A stretch of DNA of 64,000 bases from Micromonospora inyonensis (GTDB lineage Bacteria; Actinomycetota; Actinomycetes; Mycobacteriales; Micromonosporaceae): the NCBI RefSeq assembly GCF_900091415.1, contig NZ_FMHU01000001.1:3222778-3286777 (forward strand). Reading direction: 5' to 3'. Position numbers and translations under genes: made by a program. Positions 39,500 through 48,772 of this stretch are shown piece by piece. Every line of letters starts with the position of its first letter. The first letter of the stretch is position 1. The notes beneath the pieces were generated by a model. It was not told the DNA's origin and searched no databases. It was given only the letters and a program-made list of their open reading frames with translations.

Positions 39500-40915
39500 A
39501 TGGCACGCGTGCTCACTCCCCGCGCGGAGGACTTCCCCCGCTGGTACCAGGACCTGATCGCCAAGGCGAAGCTCGCCGACAACGGGCCGGTGCGGGGCAC
39601 CATGGTCATCCGACCGGCCGGCTACGCCATCTGGGAACGGATGCAGGCCGAGATGGACGCCCGGATCAAGGACGCCGGGGCGGAGAACGCGTACTTCCCG
39701 CTCTTCATCCCGGAGAGCTACCTCAAGCGGGAGGCCGAGCACGTCGAGGGCTTCTCGCCCGAGCTGGCGGTGGTCACCCACGGCGGTGGCAAGCAGCTCG
39801 CCGAGCCGGTCGTGGTCCGGCCGACCAGCGAGACGGTCATCGGCGAGTTCATGGCCAAGTGGGTGGACTCCTACCGCGACCTCCCGCTGCTGCTCAACCA
39901 GTGGGCCAACGTGGTCCGCTGGGAGCTGCGCCCCCGGATCTTCCTGCGCACCAGCGAGTTCCTCTGGCAGGAGGGGCACACCGCGCACGCGACCCGCTCC
40001 GACGCCCGCGCCTACGCCCGCAGGATCCTGCACGAGGCGTACGAGGACCTGATGGTCAACGTGCTGGCCATCCCGGTGCAGGTGGGCCTGAAGACGGCCC
40101 GGGAGCGGTTCGCCGGGGCGACCGCCACCTACACCCTCGAAGGCATGATGGGCGACGGCAAGGCGCTCCAGCTCGGCACCAGCCACGAACTGGGGCAGAA
40201 CTTCGCCAAGGCGTTCGACATCACCTACTCTTCCGCCGAGGGCGGCCGGGAGCACGCCTGGACGACCTCCTGGGGCACCTCGACCCGGATGCTCGGCGGC
40301 CTGATCATGTGCCACGGCGACGACAACGGCCTGCGGGTCCCGCCGAAGCTCGCGCCGATCCAGGTGTACGTGATGGTGGTCAAGGACGGCGAGGGCCCTG
40401 GCGGCCCTGCCGAGGCGGCGCGGAAGCTCTCCGACGCGCTGCGTGACGCCGGGGTGCGGGTCGCGCTCGACGACCGCACCGACACCCCGTTCGGCCGCCG
40501 GGCCGTCGACGCCGAGCTGCGCGGCTATCCGGTACGCGTCGAGGTCGGCCCCCGCGACCTGGCCGCCGGCAACGCGGTGCTGGTCCGTCGTACGGACGGT
40601 TCGAAGACCCCGGTGCCGGTGGCCGACGTGGTCGACGCGGTGCTCGCCGCGCTGACCGCCGACCAGCGGGCGCTGTACGACCAGGCGCTGGCCCACCGCG
40701 AGTCCCGGACCCGGGAGGTGGCCACCCTGGCCGAGGCGATCGAGGCCGCCGCCACCGGCTGGGCCCGGGTGCCGTGGTCGGCGGTGGGTGTCGCGGGCGA
40801 GGCCGAGGCGAACGCCCAGGGCGTGACGGTGCGGTGCCTGCTGCGGGCCGACGGTTCCGTGCCGGACTCGGAGGACGAGGCTGACCTGGTCGCCATCCTC
40901 GCTCGGGCGTACTGA
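39500..40915 (+). CDS. proS: Prolyl-tRNA synthetase, short (eukaryote/archaeal-like) type
   Basis: 471 residues. It charges tRNA-Pro. Class II motif 1 is in GYAIWERMQAEMD, motif 2 in RTSEFLWQEGHTAHAT (about 150-165) and motif 3 in GTSTRMLGGLIMCHGDDNGL (split at about 258-277). There is no editing insertion between motifs 2 and 3, so this is the short type rather than the long bacterial type. The anticodon-binding domain follows, then a C-terminal domain ending LARAY. The leaderless ATG is set by the TAGGAT box. Confidence 0.95.
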   Translation: MARVLTPRAEDFPRWYQDLIAKAKLADNGPVRGTMVIRPAGYAIWERMQAEMDARIKDAGAENAYFPLFIPESYLKREAEHVEGFSPELAVVTHGGGKQLAEPVVVRPTSETVIGEFMAKWVDSYRDLPLLLNQWANVVRWELRPRIFLRTSEFLWQEGHTAHATRSDARAYARRILHEAYEDLMVNVLAIPVQVGLKTARERFAGATATYTLEGMMGDGKALQLGTSHELGQNFAKAFDITYSSAEGGREHAWTTSWGTSTRMLGGLIMCHGDDNGLRVPPKLAPIQVYVMVVKDGEGPGGPAEAARKLSDALRDAGVRVALDDRTDTPFGRRAVDAELRGYPVRVEVGPRDLAAGNAVLVRRTDGSKTPVPVADVVDAVLAALTADQRALYDQALAHRESRTREVATLAEAIEAAATGWARVPWSAVGVAGEAEANAQGVTVRCLLRADGSVPDSEDEADLVAILARAY

Positions 40916-40923
40916 CACAGGTG

Positions 40924-40977
40924 GTGTGCAGGGGACCCCTGTCACCGCCTCGTGCGGAGCAGGGGTCCCCTGCACAC
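40924..40977. repeat. Dispersed palindromic repeat, copy 4
   Basis: Perfect 18-bp arms (GTGTGCAGGGGACCCCTG, 40924-40941, with 40960-40977) enclose an 18-nt loop. It lies 8 bp after the proS stop and could end its transcript. Confidence 0.85.
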
Positions 40978-41020
40978 GAACGGGGGAGGGCGCGGTAAAC
41001 GGAACGGGGGGAGGGCGCGG

Positions 41021-41671
41021 GTGCGGTTCGAGCCGGGGCGACTGATCGTGCACCGGAACGTGCGGCGGGGCCGGATCGGCTGGGTACGGCCGGCCCGGGT
41101 GGTCAGCGACGACGATCGCGGCCTGCTGATCTGGATCGCCCGGGACTCCCCGGTCGCCAGCGAGGTCAGCGCCGACGGCCGGGGCATGCGGGCGATGCCG
41201 TTCGCCGAGTGGGTGACCTCCCCGTCGTACGGGCTGGCGAAGAGCCGCTGGAACGGCCCGCCGCTGCTGAAGTTCCTACCCGCCGGGGCCGCCCACTCGG
41301 TCTGGTGGTTCTCCGACGAGGACGGGCATTTCGCCAACTGGTACGTCAACCTGGAGGAACCGGGCGTCCGCTGGGACGACGGCGACCTCGCCGGGATCGA
41401 CATGGTCGACCAGGACCTCGACGTGGTCGTCCGGCCGGACCTGAGCTGGCAGTGGAAGGACGAGGAGGAGTTCGCCGAGCGGCTCGCCCTCGCCGAGCAC
41501 TACTGGGTGGCCGACGAGGCCGCGGTCCGGGCCGAGGGGCGGCGGGTGATCGCGCTCGCCGAGGCGGGAGAGTTCCCCTTCGACGGCACCTGGTGCGACT
41601 TCACCCCACCGCCGGACTGGGCGCCCCCGCCGGTCCTGCCGCCGGGCTGGGACCGCCCACCCGTGCGCTGA
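41021..41671 (+). CDS. DUF402 domain protein
   Basis: 216 residues. DUF402/FomD-type proteins have a barrel fold that binds a metal and hydrolyses nucleoside diphosphate-type substrates in the studied cases. Features are FEPGRLIVHRNVRRGRIGWV at the start, SVWWFSDEDGHFANWYVNL (about 105-123) and the metal site GIDMVDQDLDVVV (about 140). The Pro/Trp-rich tail is typical of actinobacterial members. GTG at 41021 follows GGGGGGAGGG. Its exact role is unknown. Confidence 0.82.
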   Translation: MRFEPGRLIVHRNVRRGRIGWVRPARVVSDDDRGLLIWIARDSPVASEVSADGRGMRAMPFAEWVTSPSYGLAKSRWNGPPLLKFLPAGAAHSVWWFSDEDGHFANWYVNLEEPGVRWDDGDLAGIDMVDQDLDVVVRPDLSWQWKDEEEFAERLALAEHYWVADEAAVRAEGRRVIALAEAGEFPFDGTWCDFTPPPDWAPPPVLPPGWDRPPVR

Positions 41672-41869
41672 GTCGACCCGGTGCGAGGGATCGGCGCGGA
41701 ATCTGGCAGAATGGCTGGCTGGTATCCGGCGCGTGTCCGGCGCCCTCTAACCCGAGCATGCCGCCAGTCCACCGAGCAGTCCCCGGCCCATCCCCACTGT
41801 GCCGGTCGGCTCTCACCCGCCGCACCGCCCGTTCGGGCCGGTGAGAATCGCAACAGGAGCGAAAACACT

Positions 41870-42328
41870 GTGGCCGTAAAGATCCGGCTCCTGCGGATGG
41901 GCAAGATCCGCAACCCGCAGTACCGCATCGTCGTCGCCGACTCGCGCACCAAGCGTGACGGTCGCGCGATCGAGTTCGTCGGGATCTACCAGCCGAAGGA
42001 GGACCCTTCGGTCATCGAGGTCAAGTCGGACCGGGTCCAGTACTGGCTGTCCGTCGGCGCCCAGCCGAGCGAGGCGGTGCAGCGCCTGCTGGAGCTGACC
42101 GGCGACTGGCAGAAGTTCAAGGGCCTGCCGGCCCCACCGCCGCTGAAGGTCGCCGCCGAGCGGGTCAACCGCCAGGAGGCGTACGAGGCCGAGGCGAAGG
42201 CCGCGGCCGGTCTGACCGACGCCCCGGCCAAGCCGGCGAAGAAGGCCGAGAAGGCCGAGAAGGCCGAGAAGAACGAGGCGCCGAAGGCTGAGGCGCCGGC
42301 CGCTGCGGACTCCGGCGAGCAGGCCTGA
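41870..42328 (+). CDS. rpsP: 30S ribosomal protein S16
   Basis: 152 residues. The first about 85 are the S16 fold ([20 protein letters not shown]). A tail of about 65 residues is rich in Ala, Lys and Glu ([18 protein letters not shown]), as in other actinobacteria. GTG at 41870 follows ACAGGAG. First gene of rpsP-khpA-rimM-trmD. The 198-bp upstream region holds a CAGAAT box near 41706 and no gene. Confidence 0.95.
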   Translation: MAVKIRLLRMGKIRNPQYRIVVADSRTKRDGRAIEFVGIYQPKEDPSVIEVKSDRVQYWLSVGAQPSEAVQRLLELTGDWQKFKGLPAPPPLKVAAERVNRQEAYEAEAKAAAGLTDAPAKPAKKAEKAEKAEKNEAPKAEAPAAADSGEQA

Positions 42329-42329
42329 C

Positions 42330-42563
42330 ATGGCGATCCGTCCGGCCCTGGAGCACCTGGTCAAGGGGATCGTCGACCACCCGGACGACGTGCGCGTCCG
42401 GTTGGTGGATTCCCATCGGGGCAAGCGGCTCGAAGTCCGCGTGCACCCGGAGGACCTCGGCACGGTGATCGGGCGGTCCGGCCGGACCGCCAAGGCGCTG
42501 CGCCAGGTGATCGGCTCCATCGGCGGGCGCGGGGTCCGCGTCGACATCGTCGATTCGTACTGA
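42330..42563 (+). CDS. khpA: KH-domain RNA-binding protein KhpA
   Basis: 77 residues, a single KH domain with the GxxG loop seen in GTVIGRSGRTAKALRQVIG. KhpA pairs with KhpB in several Gram-positive bacteria and binds many RNAs. It starts 1 bp after rpsP and its stop overlaps the rimM start, so it is tightly coupled in the ribosome-maturation operon. Length and place match the family. Confidence 0.93.
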   Translation: MAIRPALEHLVKGIVDHPDDVRVRLVDSHRGKRLEVRVHPEDLGTVIGRSGRTAKALRQVIGSIGGRGVRVDIVDSY

Positions 42564-43117
42564 TGCTTCTCGTCGTCGGCAGGATCGGTAAGCCGCACGG
42601 TGTCCGCGGTGAGGTCACCGTGGAGGTGCGGACCGACGAGCCCGAATCACGGTTCGCCCCCGGCTCGGTGTTGACCACCGAACCGGGGGCGAAGCCCGCG
42701 AACCCGGCACCCGGCCCGGGTGTCCCCTACCAGGTGCCCGACCGGCTGACCGTCGAGTCCGCCCGCTGGCACCAGGGGCACCTGCTGGTCGCCTTCGAGG
42801 GCGTACTCGACCGCGACGTCGCCGAGGCGCTGCGCGGCACGCTGCTCGTCGTGGACAGCGCCGGGGTCGCACCGCCGGAGGACCCGGAGGAGTTCCACGA
42901 CCACCAGCTCGTCGGGCTGGCCGTGGTCACCCCGGCCGGTGAGCACCTGGGCGAGGTGGCCCGCATCGACCACGCGCCCGCCTCCGACCTGCTGGTGCTG
43001 CGTCGCCCCGAGGGGCGTACCGCGCTGATCCCGTTCGTCCGGGCGATCGTGCCCGAGGTCGACCTGGCCGGCGGACGCGTCGTCGTCGACCCGCCGGGCG
43101 GGCTGCTCGACCTGTGA
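42563..43117 (+). CDS. rimM: 16S rRNA processing protein RimM
   Basis: 184 residues. RimM binds S19 and helps 30S maturation. The start [20 protein letters not shown] is the family N-terminus, and the C-terminal PRC-barrel contains [19 protein letters not shown] and the closing [20 protein letters not shown] Gly/Pro-rich loop near residues 35-55 is longer than in most homologues. It overlaps khpA (TGATG) and lies 40 bp before trmD. Confidence 0.95.
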   Translation: MLLVVGRIGKPHGVRGEVTVEVRTDEPESRFAPGSVLTTEPGAKPANPAPGPGVPYQVPDRLTVESARWHQGHLLVAFEGVLDRDVAEALRGTLLVVDSAGVAPPEDPEEFHDHQLVGLAVVTPAGEHLGEVARIDHAPASDLLVLRRPEGRTALIPFVRAIVPEVDLAGGRVVVDPPGGLLDL

Positions 43118-43157
43118 CATCGGCTCCACCCGTGACACCCGCAGGAGCGACCCCCGC

Positions 43158-43925
43158 ATGCGCGTCGACGTCGTGTCGATCTTTCCGGAGTACCTCGCCC
43201 CGCTCGACCTGTCGCTGATCGGCAGGGCCCGGGCCCGGGGCATGCTCCAGTTGGCCGTACACGATCTGCGGACCTGGACCCACGACGTGCACCGCACCGT
43301 CGACGACACGCCCTACGGTGGCGGCCCCGGCATGGTGATGCGCCCGGAGCCCTGGGGTGAGGCGCTCGACGCGCTGGCCCCGGCGCAGGCCCCGCCGCCC
43401 CGGCTGCTGGTCCCCTCCCCGGCCGGGGCCCGGTTCACCCAGGCGATGGCGCACGAGCTGGCCGCCGAGGAGCACCTCCTCTTCGCCTGCGGCCGGTACG
43501 AGGGCATCGACCAGCGGGTGCTGGACCACGCCGCCACCCGGATGCCGGTCACCGAGGTGTCCCTCGGTGACTACGTCCTCTTCGGTGGCGAGGTGGCGGT
43601 GCTGGTGATCCTGGAGTCGGTCACCCGGCTGCTGCCCGGCGTGCTCGGCAATGCCGGCTCGCTGGACGAGGAGTCGCATGCGCACGGGTTGCTGGAGGCG
43701 CCGGTCTACACCAAGCCGCCGAGCTGGCGGGGCCACGACGTACCGGAGATCCTCCGCTCGGGCGACCACGGCCGGATCGCCCGGTGGCGGCGGGACGAGG
43801 CGTTGCGCCGGACCGCGGAACGCCGGCCGGACATGCTGGCCGCGCTCGGCGACCTCGACCGGCGGGACCGGGCGGCGCTGGAGCGGGCCGGGTTTCCGGC
43901 GCCGGACCGGGATATGGCAGAGTAG
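43158..43925 (+). CDS. trmD: tRNA (guanine(37)-N(1))-methyltransferase
   Basis: 255 residues. TrmD methylates G37 of tRNAs that read CNN codons and so keeps the reading frame. [19 protein letters not shown] opens the protein, the substrate loop is [17 protein letters not shown] (about 50-66), and the knot region has [13 protein letters not shown] and [16 protein letters not shown]. The C-terminal domain with HYTKP-type text ([11 protein letters not shown]) is complete. ATG at 43158. Confidence 0.96.
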   Translation: MRVDVVSIFPEYLAPLDLSLIGRARARGMLQLAVHDLRTWTHDVHRTVDDTPYGGGPGMVMRPEPWGEALDALAPAQAPPPRLLVPSPAGARFTQAMAHELAAEEHLLFACGRYEGIDQRVLDHAATRMPVTEVSLGDYVLFGGEVAVLVILESVTRLLPGVLGNAGSLDEESHAHGLLEAPVYTKPPSWRGHDVPEILRSGDHGRIARWRRDEALRRTAERRPDMLAALGDLDRRDRAALERAGFPAPDRDMAE

Positions 43926-43934
43926 AGGGGTTGC

Positions 43935-43963
43935 CGTTTCCGCTCGCGCCGTGGGCGGAAACG
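43935..43963 (+). promoter_or_regulatory. Hairpin in the rplS leader
   Basis: CGTTTCCGC (43935-43943) pairs with GCGGAAACG (43955-43963), loop of 11 nt, in the 143-bp gap between trmD and rplS. A small CCCC-GACC-GGGG hairpin follows. It could be a leader structure or a partial terminator. No known L19 leader type was matched. Confidence 0.4.
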
Positions 43964-44068
43964 AGGATCCCCGACCGGGGTCGTCACCACCGGCCACCAC
44001 CCGAGGATCAGAATCACCCGTTCGCGTGCCGAGCATCGGTGCGCCGTGAGCCTTACGAGGTTGCAGCG

Positions 44069-44425
44069 ATGAACATCCTGGACGCCCTTGACGCCCAGTC
44101 GAAGCGGACCGACCTCCCCGACTTCCGCGCCGGTGACACCGTCAAGGTGCACGCGCGGGTCGTCGAGGGTAACCGGTCCCGTGTGCAGATCTTCCAGGGC
44201 GTGGTCATCCGCCGCCAGGGTGACGGCCTGCGGGAGACCTTCTCCGTCCGTAAGATCAGCTTCGGCGTCGGTGTCGAGCGGACGTACCCGATCAACAGCC
44301 CGGCGATCGACCGCATCGAGATCGTGACCCGTGGTGACGTCCGCCGGGCCAAGCTCTACTACCTGCGCGAGCTGCGGGGCAAGAAGGCCAAGATCAAGGA
44401 GAAGCGCGAGAAGCAGCCCAGCTGA
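44069..44425 (+). CDS. rplS: 50S ribosomal protein L19
   Basis: 118 residues of L19, located at the subunit interface. The hallmark text is [20 protein letters not shown] and [20 protein letters not shown]. The C-terminus is Lys-rich. ATG at 44069 is chosen because NILDALDAQ is the family start. It follows trmD after a 143-bp leader and precedes the signal peptidase genes. Confidence 0.96.
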   Translation: MNILDALDAQSKRTDLPDFRAGDTVKVHARVVEGNRSRVQIFQGVVIRRQGDGLRETFSVRKISFGVGVERTYPINSPAIDRIEIVTRGDVRRAKLYYLRELRGKKAKIKEKREKQPS

Positions 44426-44577
44426 TCTCGCCGCCACGCCGGCCGGCACGCCGGACGTCCCTCGAACCGGGCGCACTACTCTGGTCGGGCGGGCGCAGCA
44501 GTGCCGACGGATCGTCCACCGCCCGTGGAGCCTCGACGAGGCTCGGCGGGCGGTAGTCGTTTGCGCGTGAGGCGGGA

Positions 44578-45456
44578 GTGGGCGTGGTGCAACCGGTGGA
44601 CGAGGACGGCGCGGTCGACCCGTGGCGGCGTCGGTCCCGGCGGCCCCGTCGTCAGATGCCGCTCTGGCAGGAACTGCCGCTGCTGCTGATCGTCGCCTTC
44701 TGCCTCGCCGTGCTGATCCGGACGTTCCTGCTCCAGGCGTTCTTCATCCCGTCCGGCTCGATGGAGGACACCCTGCTGGTCGGGGACCGGGTGCTGGTCA
44801 ACAAGGTCGTCTACGACGTCCGTGACCCGGCCCGGGGCGAGGTGGTGGTCTTCCGGGGCACCGACCGGTGGGCACCGCAGGTGGACGGGGTGCCGGAGCC
44901 GGGATTCCTGGCGAAGCTCGGTCAGACCCTCGGTGACCTGGTCGGGGTGAGCCGCCCCGGCGAGAAGGACTTCATCAAGCGGGTGATCGGGATCCCCGGG
45001 GACCGGGTCGCCTGCTGCGACGCCCAGGGCCGGGTCACCGTGAACGGCGCCGCGCTCGACGAGTCGTACGTGCTCCGCGACTCCCCGCTGGACCTGCCGC
45101 CCGACGCCCGGGAGTGCCGGTCCCGCCGGTTCGACGAGGTGGTCGTCCCACCCGGACAGATCTTCGTGTTGGGCGACCACCGGATGGTCTCGCAGGACGC
45201 CCGCTGCCAGGGGCCGGTGCCGATCGAGAACGTGGTGGGCCGGGCGTTCCTGGTCGTCTGGCCGTCCTCCCGCTGGTCGTCGCTGCCGGTGCCGGAGACG
45301 TTCGCCGAGGTCGACGCCGTGGTGGCCGCGCCCGCGCCAGCCGCGCCGGCCCCGGTGCCCCAGGTGGTGCCGCTCGCCCCGCTGGTCGGTGCGGGCTGGC
45401 TTGTCGCGCGTTCCGGTCGATCGATACGCGCCGGGCGACGTAGGCTCCACTCGTGA
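44578..45456 (+). CDS. lepB: Type I signal peptidase, first copy
   Basis: 292 residues. It cleaves signal peptides from exported proteins. One membrane helix (LPLLLIVAFCLAVLIRTFLL, about 32-51) precedes the catalytic serine in PSGSMEDTL (about 59-67) and the lysine in DFIKRVIGIPGDR (about 131). Box E is VLGDHRMVSQDAR. Unusually, a loop of about 25 residues (near 95-125) and a long Pro/Ala-rich second hydrophobic end (about 245-280) distinguish it from the second copy. GTG start; a TACTCT box lies at 44477-44482. The end overlaps copy two by 4 bp. Confidence 0.92.
   Translation: MGVVQPVDEDGAVDPWRRRSRRPRRQMPLWQELPLLLIVAFCLAVLIRTFLLQAFFIPSGSMEDTLLVGDRVLVNKVVYDVRDPARGEVVVFRGTDRWAPQVDGVPEPGFLAKLGQTLGDLVGVSRPGEKDFIKRVIGIPGDRVACCDAQGRVTVNGAALDESYVLRDSPLDLPPDARECRSRRFDEVVVPPGQIFVLGDHRMVSQDARCQGPVPIENVVGRAFLVVWPSSRWSSLPVPETFAEVDAVVAAPAPAAPAPVPQVVPLAPLVGAGWLVARSGRSIRAGRRRLHS
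45441..45446 (+). promoter_or_regulatory. -10 element for the second lepB (leaderless)
   Basis: TAGGCT lies inside the 3' end of the first lepB, 6 nt before the GTG at 45453. The second peptidase can therefore be made on its own. Confidence 0.5.
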
Positions 45457-46085
45457 TTGACGAGCAGACCGACAAGCCCCGCAATTCCTTCTGGAAGGAG
45501 TTGCCGGTCCTCCTGGGCGTGGCGATCCTGGTCGCGGTGCTGGTGCGCGCCTTCGTGTTGCAGACCTTCTTCATCCCCTCGCCGTCGATGGAGAACACTC
45601 TCCAGATCGACGACCGGGTGCTGGTCAACAAGTTGGTCTACGACTTCCGCTCCCCGGAACGGGGCGAGGTGATCGTCTTCAAGGCGCCGACCGAGTGGAG
45701 CGGCAACCCGGACGGCGAGGACTACATCAAGCGCGTGATCGGCGTCGGGGGCGACCGTGTGGTCTGCTGCGACGAACAGGATCGGCTGATGATCAACGGT
45801 AGGTCGCTGGACGAGCCGTACGTCTACTCCGTGGACGGGCGGCGGGACAAGCCTGCGGACCAGGAGTTCGACGTCACCATCCCCAAGGGGCGGCTCTGGG
45901 TGATGGGTGACCACCGGGCAGCCTCCGGCGACTCGCTGGAACACTGGGAACGGCTCCAGGACGTCGAGCGGGCCACCATCCCCGTCGACGACGTGGTGGG
46001 GCGGGCCTTCACCGTCTTCTGGCCGGTGAGCCGGGCCACCTGGCTGTCGGTGCCGAGCGGCTTCGAGGACATCCCGAACCCCTGA
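45453..46085 (+). CDS. lepB: Type I signal peptidase, second copy
   Basis: 210 residues, close to the minimal family length. One membrane helix (LPVLLGVAILVAVLVRAFVL, about 16-35), catalytic serine in PSPSMENTL (about 43-51), lysine in DYIKRVIGVGGDR (about 92) and GDHRAASGDSLEH follow in order. It shares most of its core with the upstream copy and is likely an old tandem duplication. GTG start with its own TAGGCT box. Confidence 0.93.
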   Translation: MIDEQTDKPRNSFWKELPVLLGVAILVAVLVRAFVLQTFFIPSPSMENTLQIDDRVLVNKLVYDFRSPERGEVIVFKAPTEWSGNPDGEDYIKRVIGVGGDRVVCCDEQDRLMINGRSLDEPYVYSVDGRRDKPADQEFDVTIPKGRLWVMGDHRAASGDSLEHWERLQDVERATIPVDDVVGRAFTVFWPVSRATWLSVPSGFEDIPNP

Positions 46086-46169
46086 CGTCCGTCGTGTCGC
46101 GTCCCGGTCGCCCTGGGCGGGCCCCAGGGTGGCCGCGCCGGCCCGGGGCCGGTCTGGCAGGCTGGAGAG

Positions 46170-46637
46170 GTGACTGCCCCCACCCCCCGGCGCGCGGCGC
46201 GTGTCCTGCTGGTCGACGCGGCCGGGCGGGTCCTGCTGTTCCACGCCACCGACCCGGGCCGGCCCGACTTCCGGTACTGGTTCACGCCGGGCGGCGGCCT
46301 GGACCCCGGCGAGGAGCCCGCCACCGGCGCGGCCCGGGAACTGGCCGAGGAGACCGGGCTCCGGTTGGCCCCCGCCGACCTGGGGCCGCCGGTCTGGCAG
46401 GAGACGGTCGAGTTCCCGTTCGACGGGGTGTGGTACCGCCAGGAGCAGGAGTTCTTCCTGGTGCGCGTGCCCACCTGGGAGGTGGACACCACGGGCTTCG
46501 ACGACATCGAGCGGGCCAGCGTCACCGGGCACCGCTGGTGGCGACGGGACGAACTGGCGGCCACCACCGAGCGGTACTACCCGGTGGACCTGCCAGCGGT
46601 GCTGACCCGGGTGCTGGGAGGTGAGGCGGGGTGCTGA
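46170..46637 (+). CDS. NUDIX hydrolase
   Basis: 155 residues. The NUDIX box is intact: GGGLDPGEEPATGAARELAE continues as ETGL (about 42-66), giving the GX5EX7REUXEEXGU pattern. The family cleaves nucleoside diphosphates linked to another group. GTG start lies 6 bp after a CAGGCT box. It overlaps rnhB by 7 bp. The substrate cannot be told. Confidence 0.88.
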   Translation: MTAPTPRRAARVLLVDAAGRVLLFHATDPGRPDFRYWFTPGGGLDPGEEPATGAARELAEETGLRLAPADLGPPVWQETVEFPFDGVWYRQEQEFFLVRVPTWEVDTTGFDDIERASVTGHRWWRRDELAATTERYYPVDLPAVLTRVLGGEAGC

Positions 46638-47443
46638 CGCCACCACGTACCGTCGTCCGCCGCGACGCCGGGCTCTACGCCCTCGAACGGGCGCTGCAAC
46701 GCCGGGGCTTCCGGCACGTCGCGGGCGCGGACGAGGCCGGCCGGGGGGCCTGCGCCGGACCGCTGGTGGCCGCCGCGGCGCTGCTGCCCGAGGGCCGGCG
46801 GGGCGAGATCGACGGGTTGGCCGACTCGAAGCTGCTCACCCCGGCCAGCCGGGAACGGGTGTACGAGGAGGTGGTCGCCCGGGCCCTGGCGTACGCGGTG
46901 GTGGTGATCCCGGCGGACGAGGTCGACGCGCGGGGCCTGCACGTGTGCAACCTGGCCGCGATGCGCCGCGCGCTCGCCTCGCTCACCACCCGGCCGGAGT
47001 ACGTGCTGACCGACGGTTTCCCCGTCGACGGTCTGGAGGTGCCGGGGCTGGCGGTCTGGAAGGGCGACCGGGTCGCGGCGTGCGTCGCGGCGGCGAGCGT
47101 GCTCGCCAAGGTCACCCGGGACCGGCTCATGGTGGAGTTGGACGGCCGGTACCCGGGGTACGGGTTCGCCGAACACAAGGGGTACATCACCGCGGAGCAC
47201 ACCGCCGCGCTGCGGGAGCACGGGCCGTGCGCGGAGCACCGATTCTCGTACGTCAACGTGGCGGCGGTGTCGGGCCGGGACGGGCGTCCGCCCCGCTCCC
47301 GACGACCCGTCGTCGCCGACGGCCACGAGCCGATGGAGCGTTCGGGGCGGTCAGGGGGTACCGTCGGCGTGGCGTTGGGCGAGCAGCCTCGACCGCCGGC
47401 ACCGGTGGGGGAAGATGTGGTCATGGAGGGCGGAGTGCGATGA
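46631..47443 (+). CDS. rnhB: Ribonuclease HII
   Basis: 270 residues. RNase HII removes ribonucleotides from DNA. The catalytic acidic residues are in GADEAGRGACAGPLVAAA (about 34-51) and LTDGFPVD (about 132). KGDRVAACVAAASVLAKVTRD and GYGFAEHKGY are family blocks. A tail of about 55 residues after VNVAAVSG is poorly conserved and Arg/Pro/Gly-rich. GTG at 46631 overlaps the NUDIX gene; the stop overlaps the DUF2469 gene (ATGA). Confidence 0.94.
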   Translation: MLTPPRTVVRRDAGLYALERALQRRGFRHVAGADEAGRGACAGPLVAAAALLPEGRRGEIDGLADSKLLTPASRERVYEEVVARALAYAVVVIPADEVDARGLHVCNLAAMRRALASLTTRPEYVLTDGFPVDGLEVPGLAVWKGDRVAACVAAASVLAKVTRDRLMVELDGRYPGYGFAEHKGYITAEHTAALREHGPCAEHRFSYVNVAAVSGRDGRPPRSRRPVVADGHEPMERSGRSGGTVGVALGEQPRPPAPVGEDVVMEGGVR

Positions 47444-47763
47444 GCGCGGAAGATCTCGAGAAGTACGAGACCGAGATGGAGCTTCAGCTCTACCGGGAGT
47501 ACCGCGACATTGTCCGCCAGTTCTCCTACGTGGTGGAGACCGAACGTCGGTTTTACCTGGCCAACCAGGTCGACCTGCACGTGCGCAACTCCGACGGCGA
47601 GGTCTACTTCGAGGTCGAGATGCACGACGCCTGGGTGTGGGACATGTACCGCCCTGCCCGGTTCGTCAAGAACGTCCGGGTGATGACGTTCAAGGACGTC
47701 AACGTGGAGGAGTTGGAGAAGCCGGACATCTCCCTTCCCGCCGACTCCGGCTTCGGCAGCTGA
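47440..47763 (+). CDS. DUF2469 family protein
   Basis: 107 residues, a conserved actinobacterial protein that begins MSAEDLEKYETEMELQLYRE and is almost always next to rnhB. It is rich in acidic and aromatic residues (HDAWVWDMYRPARFVKNVRV). No enzyme motif is visible. It overlaps rnhB by ATGA. Its function is unknown. Confidence 0.9.
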   Translation: MSAEDLEKYETEMELQLYREYRDIVRQFSYVVETERRFYLANQVDLHVRNSDGEVYFEVEMHDAWVWDMYRPARFVKNVRVMTFKDVNVEELEKPDISLPADSGFGS

Positions 47764-47977
47764 CCCCACCCACCCGATCCCCGACCGTCCGCCCACCGCC
47801 CTCGGCAGCCCGTCCGGTGTGGTCGCCACCGGCAGGCCGCGCCGCTGCCCGGTACCGTGACCCGGGCGTCCTCGCCGGCCCGGAGCACCTCACCCTGTTC
47901 GACGGCGCGGCGTTCCACAGTGGTCAGTGGGCGCTTGCGGTGCGTCGCTCGGCCGGCGGACCCCGACACCGGTCAGG

Positions 47978-48607
47978 TCACCGGACGAACTCGAACATGC
48001 TCACCCCGGGCGGCAGCGGGCGGGGCGGCCCGGTGTGACGGTGCGTCCCCACCGCGCTGGGGAACGTCGGGCCGGTGAGGGACAGCAACGCGAACCCCTC
48101 CTCGGCGAACCAGTCGCAGATCGCCGGGACGAGATCCGGCGCGTTCCGGTGCCGGGTCCAGACGACGGTGCCGCCGGTCGCGCAGAGCGGCCCGCAGTGT
48201 CGGACCACCGCTCGGACGTCGGCGTCGGTCATGTTGCCGAAGAGGCCGCAGACCAGGACGATCTCGGCCGGTACGAGGTCCGCCCAGACGTCGGTACGCG
48301 CGGCGTCGTCCCGTACCACCTCGACCCGGGTGAGCCCGGCGGCCCGGACGGCTTCGGCAGCCAGTTCGGCGTTCCGCGGATCCAGCTCGACCAGCCGGGC
48401 CGTGACGTCCGCCCGCCGGGGATGCTCCGCCAGTACGGGGATCAGGTCCCGGCCCTGCCCGGCGCAGAGGCTGAGCGCCCGCAGCGGACCGGCGGGTGCA
48501 CGGTCGAGGGCCGCGCCGACCTGCCGCCGCACCTCGGTGAGCCGATGGGACAGCGGGGAGTCCGGGTCGTCGTAGTCGGCGTGCCAGGCGTGCCAGTCGC
48601 GGTCCAT
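47978..48607 (-). CDS. Class I SAM-dependent methyltransferase-like protein
   Basis: 209 residues with a Rossmann methyltransferase fold. Motif I appears as LRALSLCAGQGRDLIPVLA (about 44-62), where the usual ExGxG glycines are replaced by CAGQG. The acidic motif II end is LVELDPRNAEL. VLVCGLFGNMTDADVRAVV is the motif IV region. ATG at 48607 is supported by TACGCT 6 nt upstream. Substrate unknown. It is convergent with the DUF2469 gene; the 214-bp gap between shows no strong hairpin. Confidence 0.82.
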   Translation of the reverse strand: MDRDWHAWHADYDDPDSPLSHRLTEVRRQVGAALDRAPAGPLRALSLCAGQGRDLIPVLAEHPRRADVTARLVELDPRNAELAAEAVRAAGLTRVEVVRDDAARTDVWADLVPAEIVLVCGLFGNMTDADVRAVVRHCGPLCATGGTVVWTRHRNAPDLVPAICDWFAEEGFALLSLTGPTFPSAVGTHRHTGPPRPLPPGVSMFEFVR

Positions 48608-48613
48608 CGAGCC

Positions 48614-48619
48614 AGCGTA
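48614..48619 (-). promoter_or_regulatory. -10 element for the methyltransferase gene (leaderless)
   Basis: Reverse-strand TACGCT lies 6 nt before the ATG at 48607. Confidence 0.45.
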
Positions 48620-48772
48620 GAGACTCCGGGACGCCGGCCGCGCCGACGGCCGGGCATAGCAGATCGTCGGCGGGCGTGGGTGCTCGTCCACAGGGCGACA
48701 CCCCGTCCACAGGTGACCATCTGCCGGTGGCGTCGAGCGACCGTGGCGGGCACGCTGCGGAGTGTGACAGGC

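Noticed and set aside
44578..46085. Tandem lepB genes as an assembly duplication
   Set aside because: The two copies differ in length, loops and sequence outside the motifs, so they are true paralogues.
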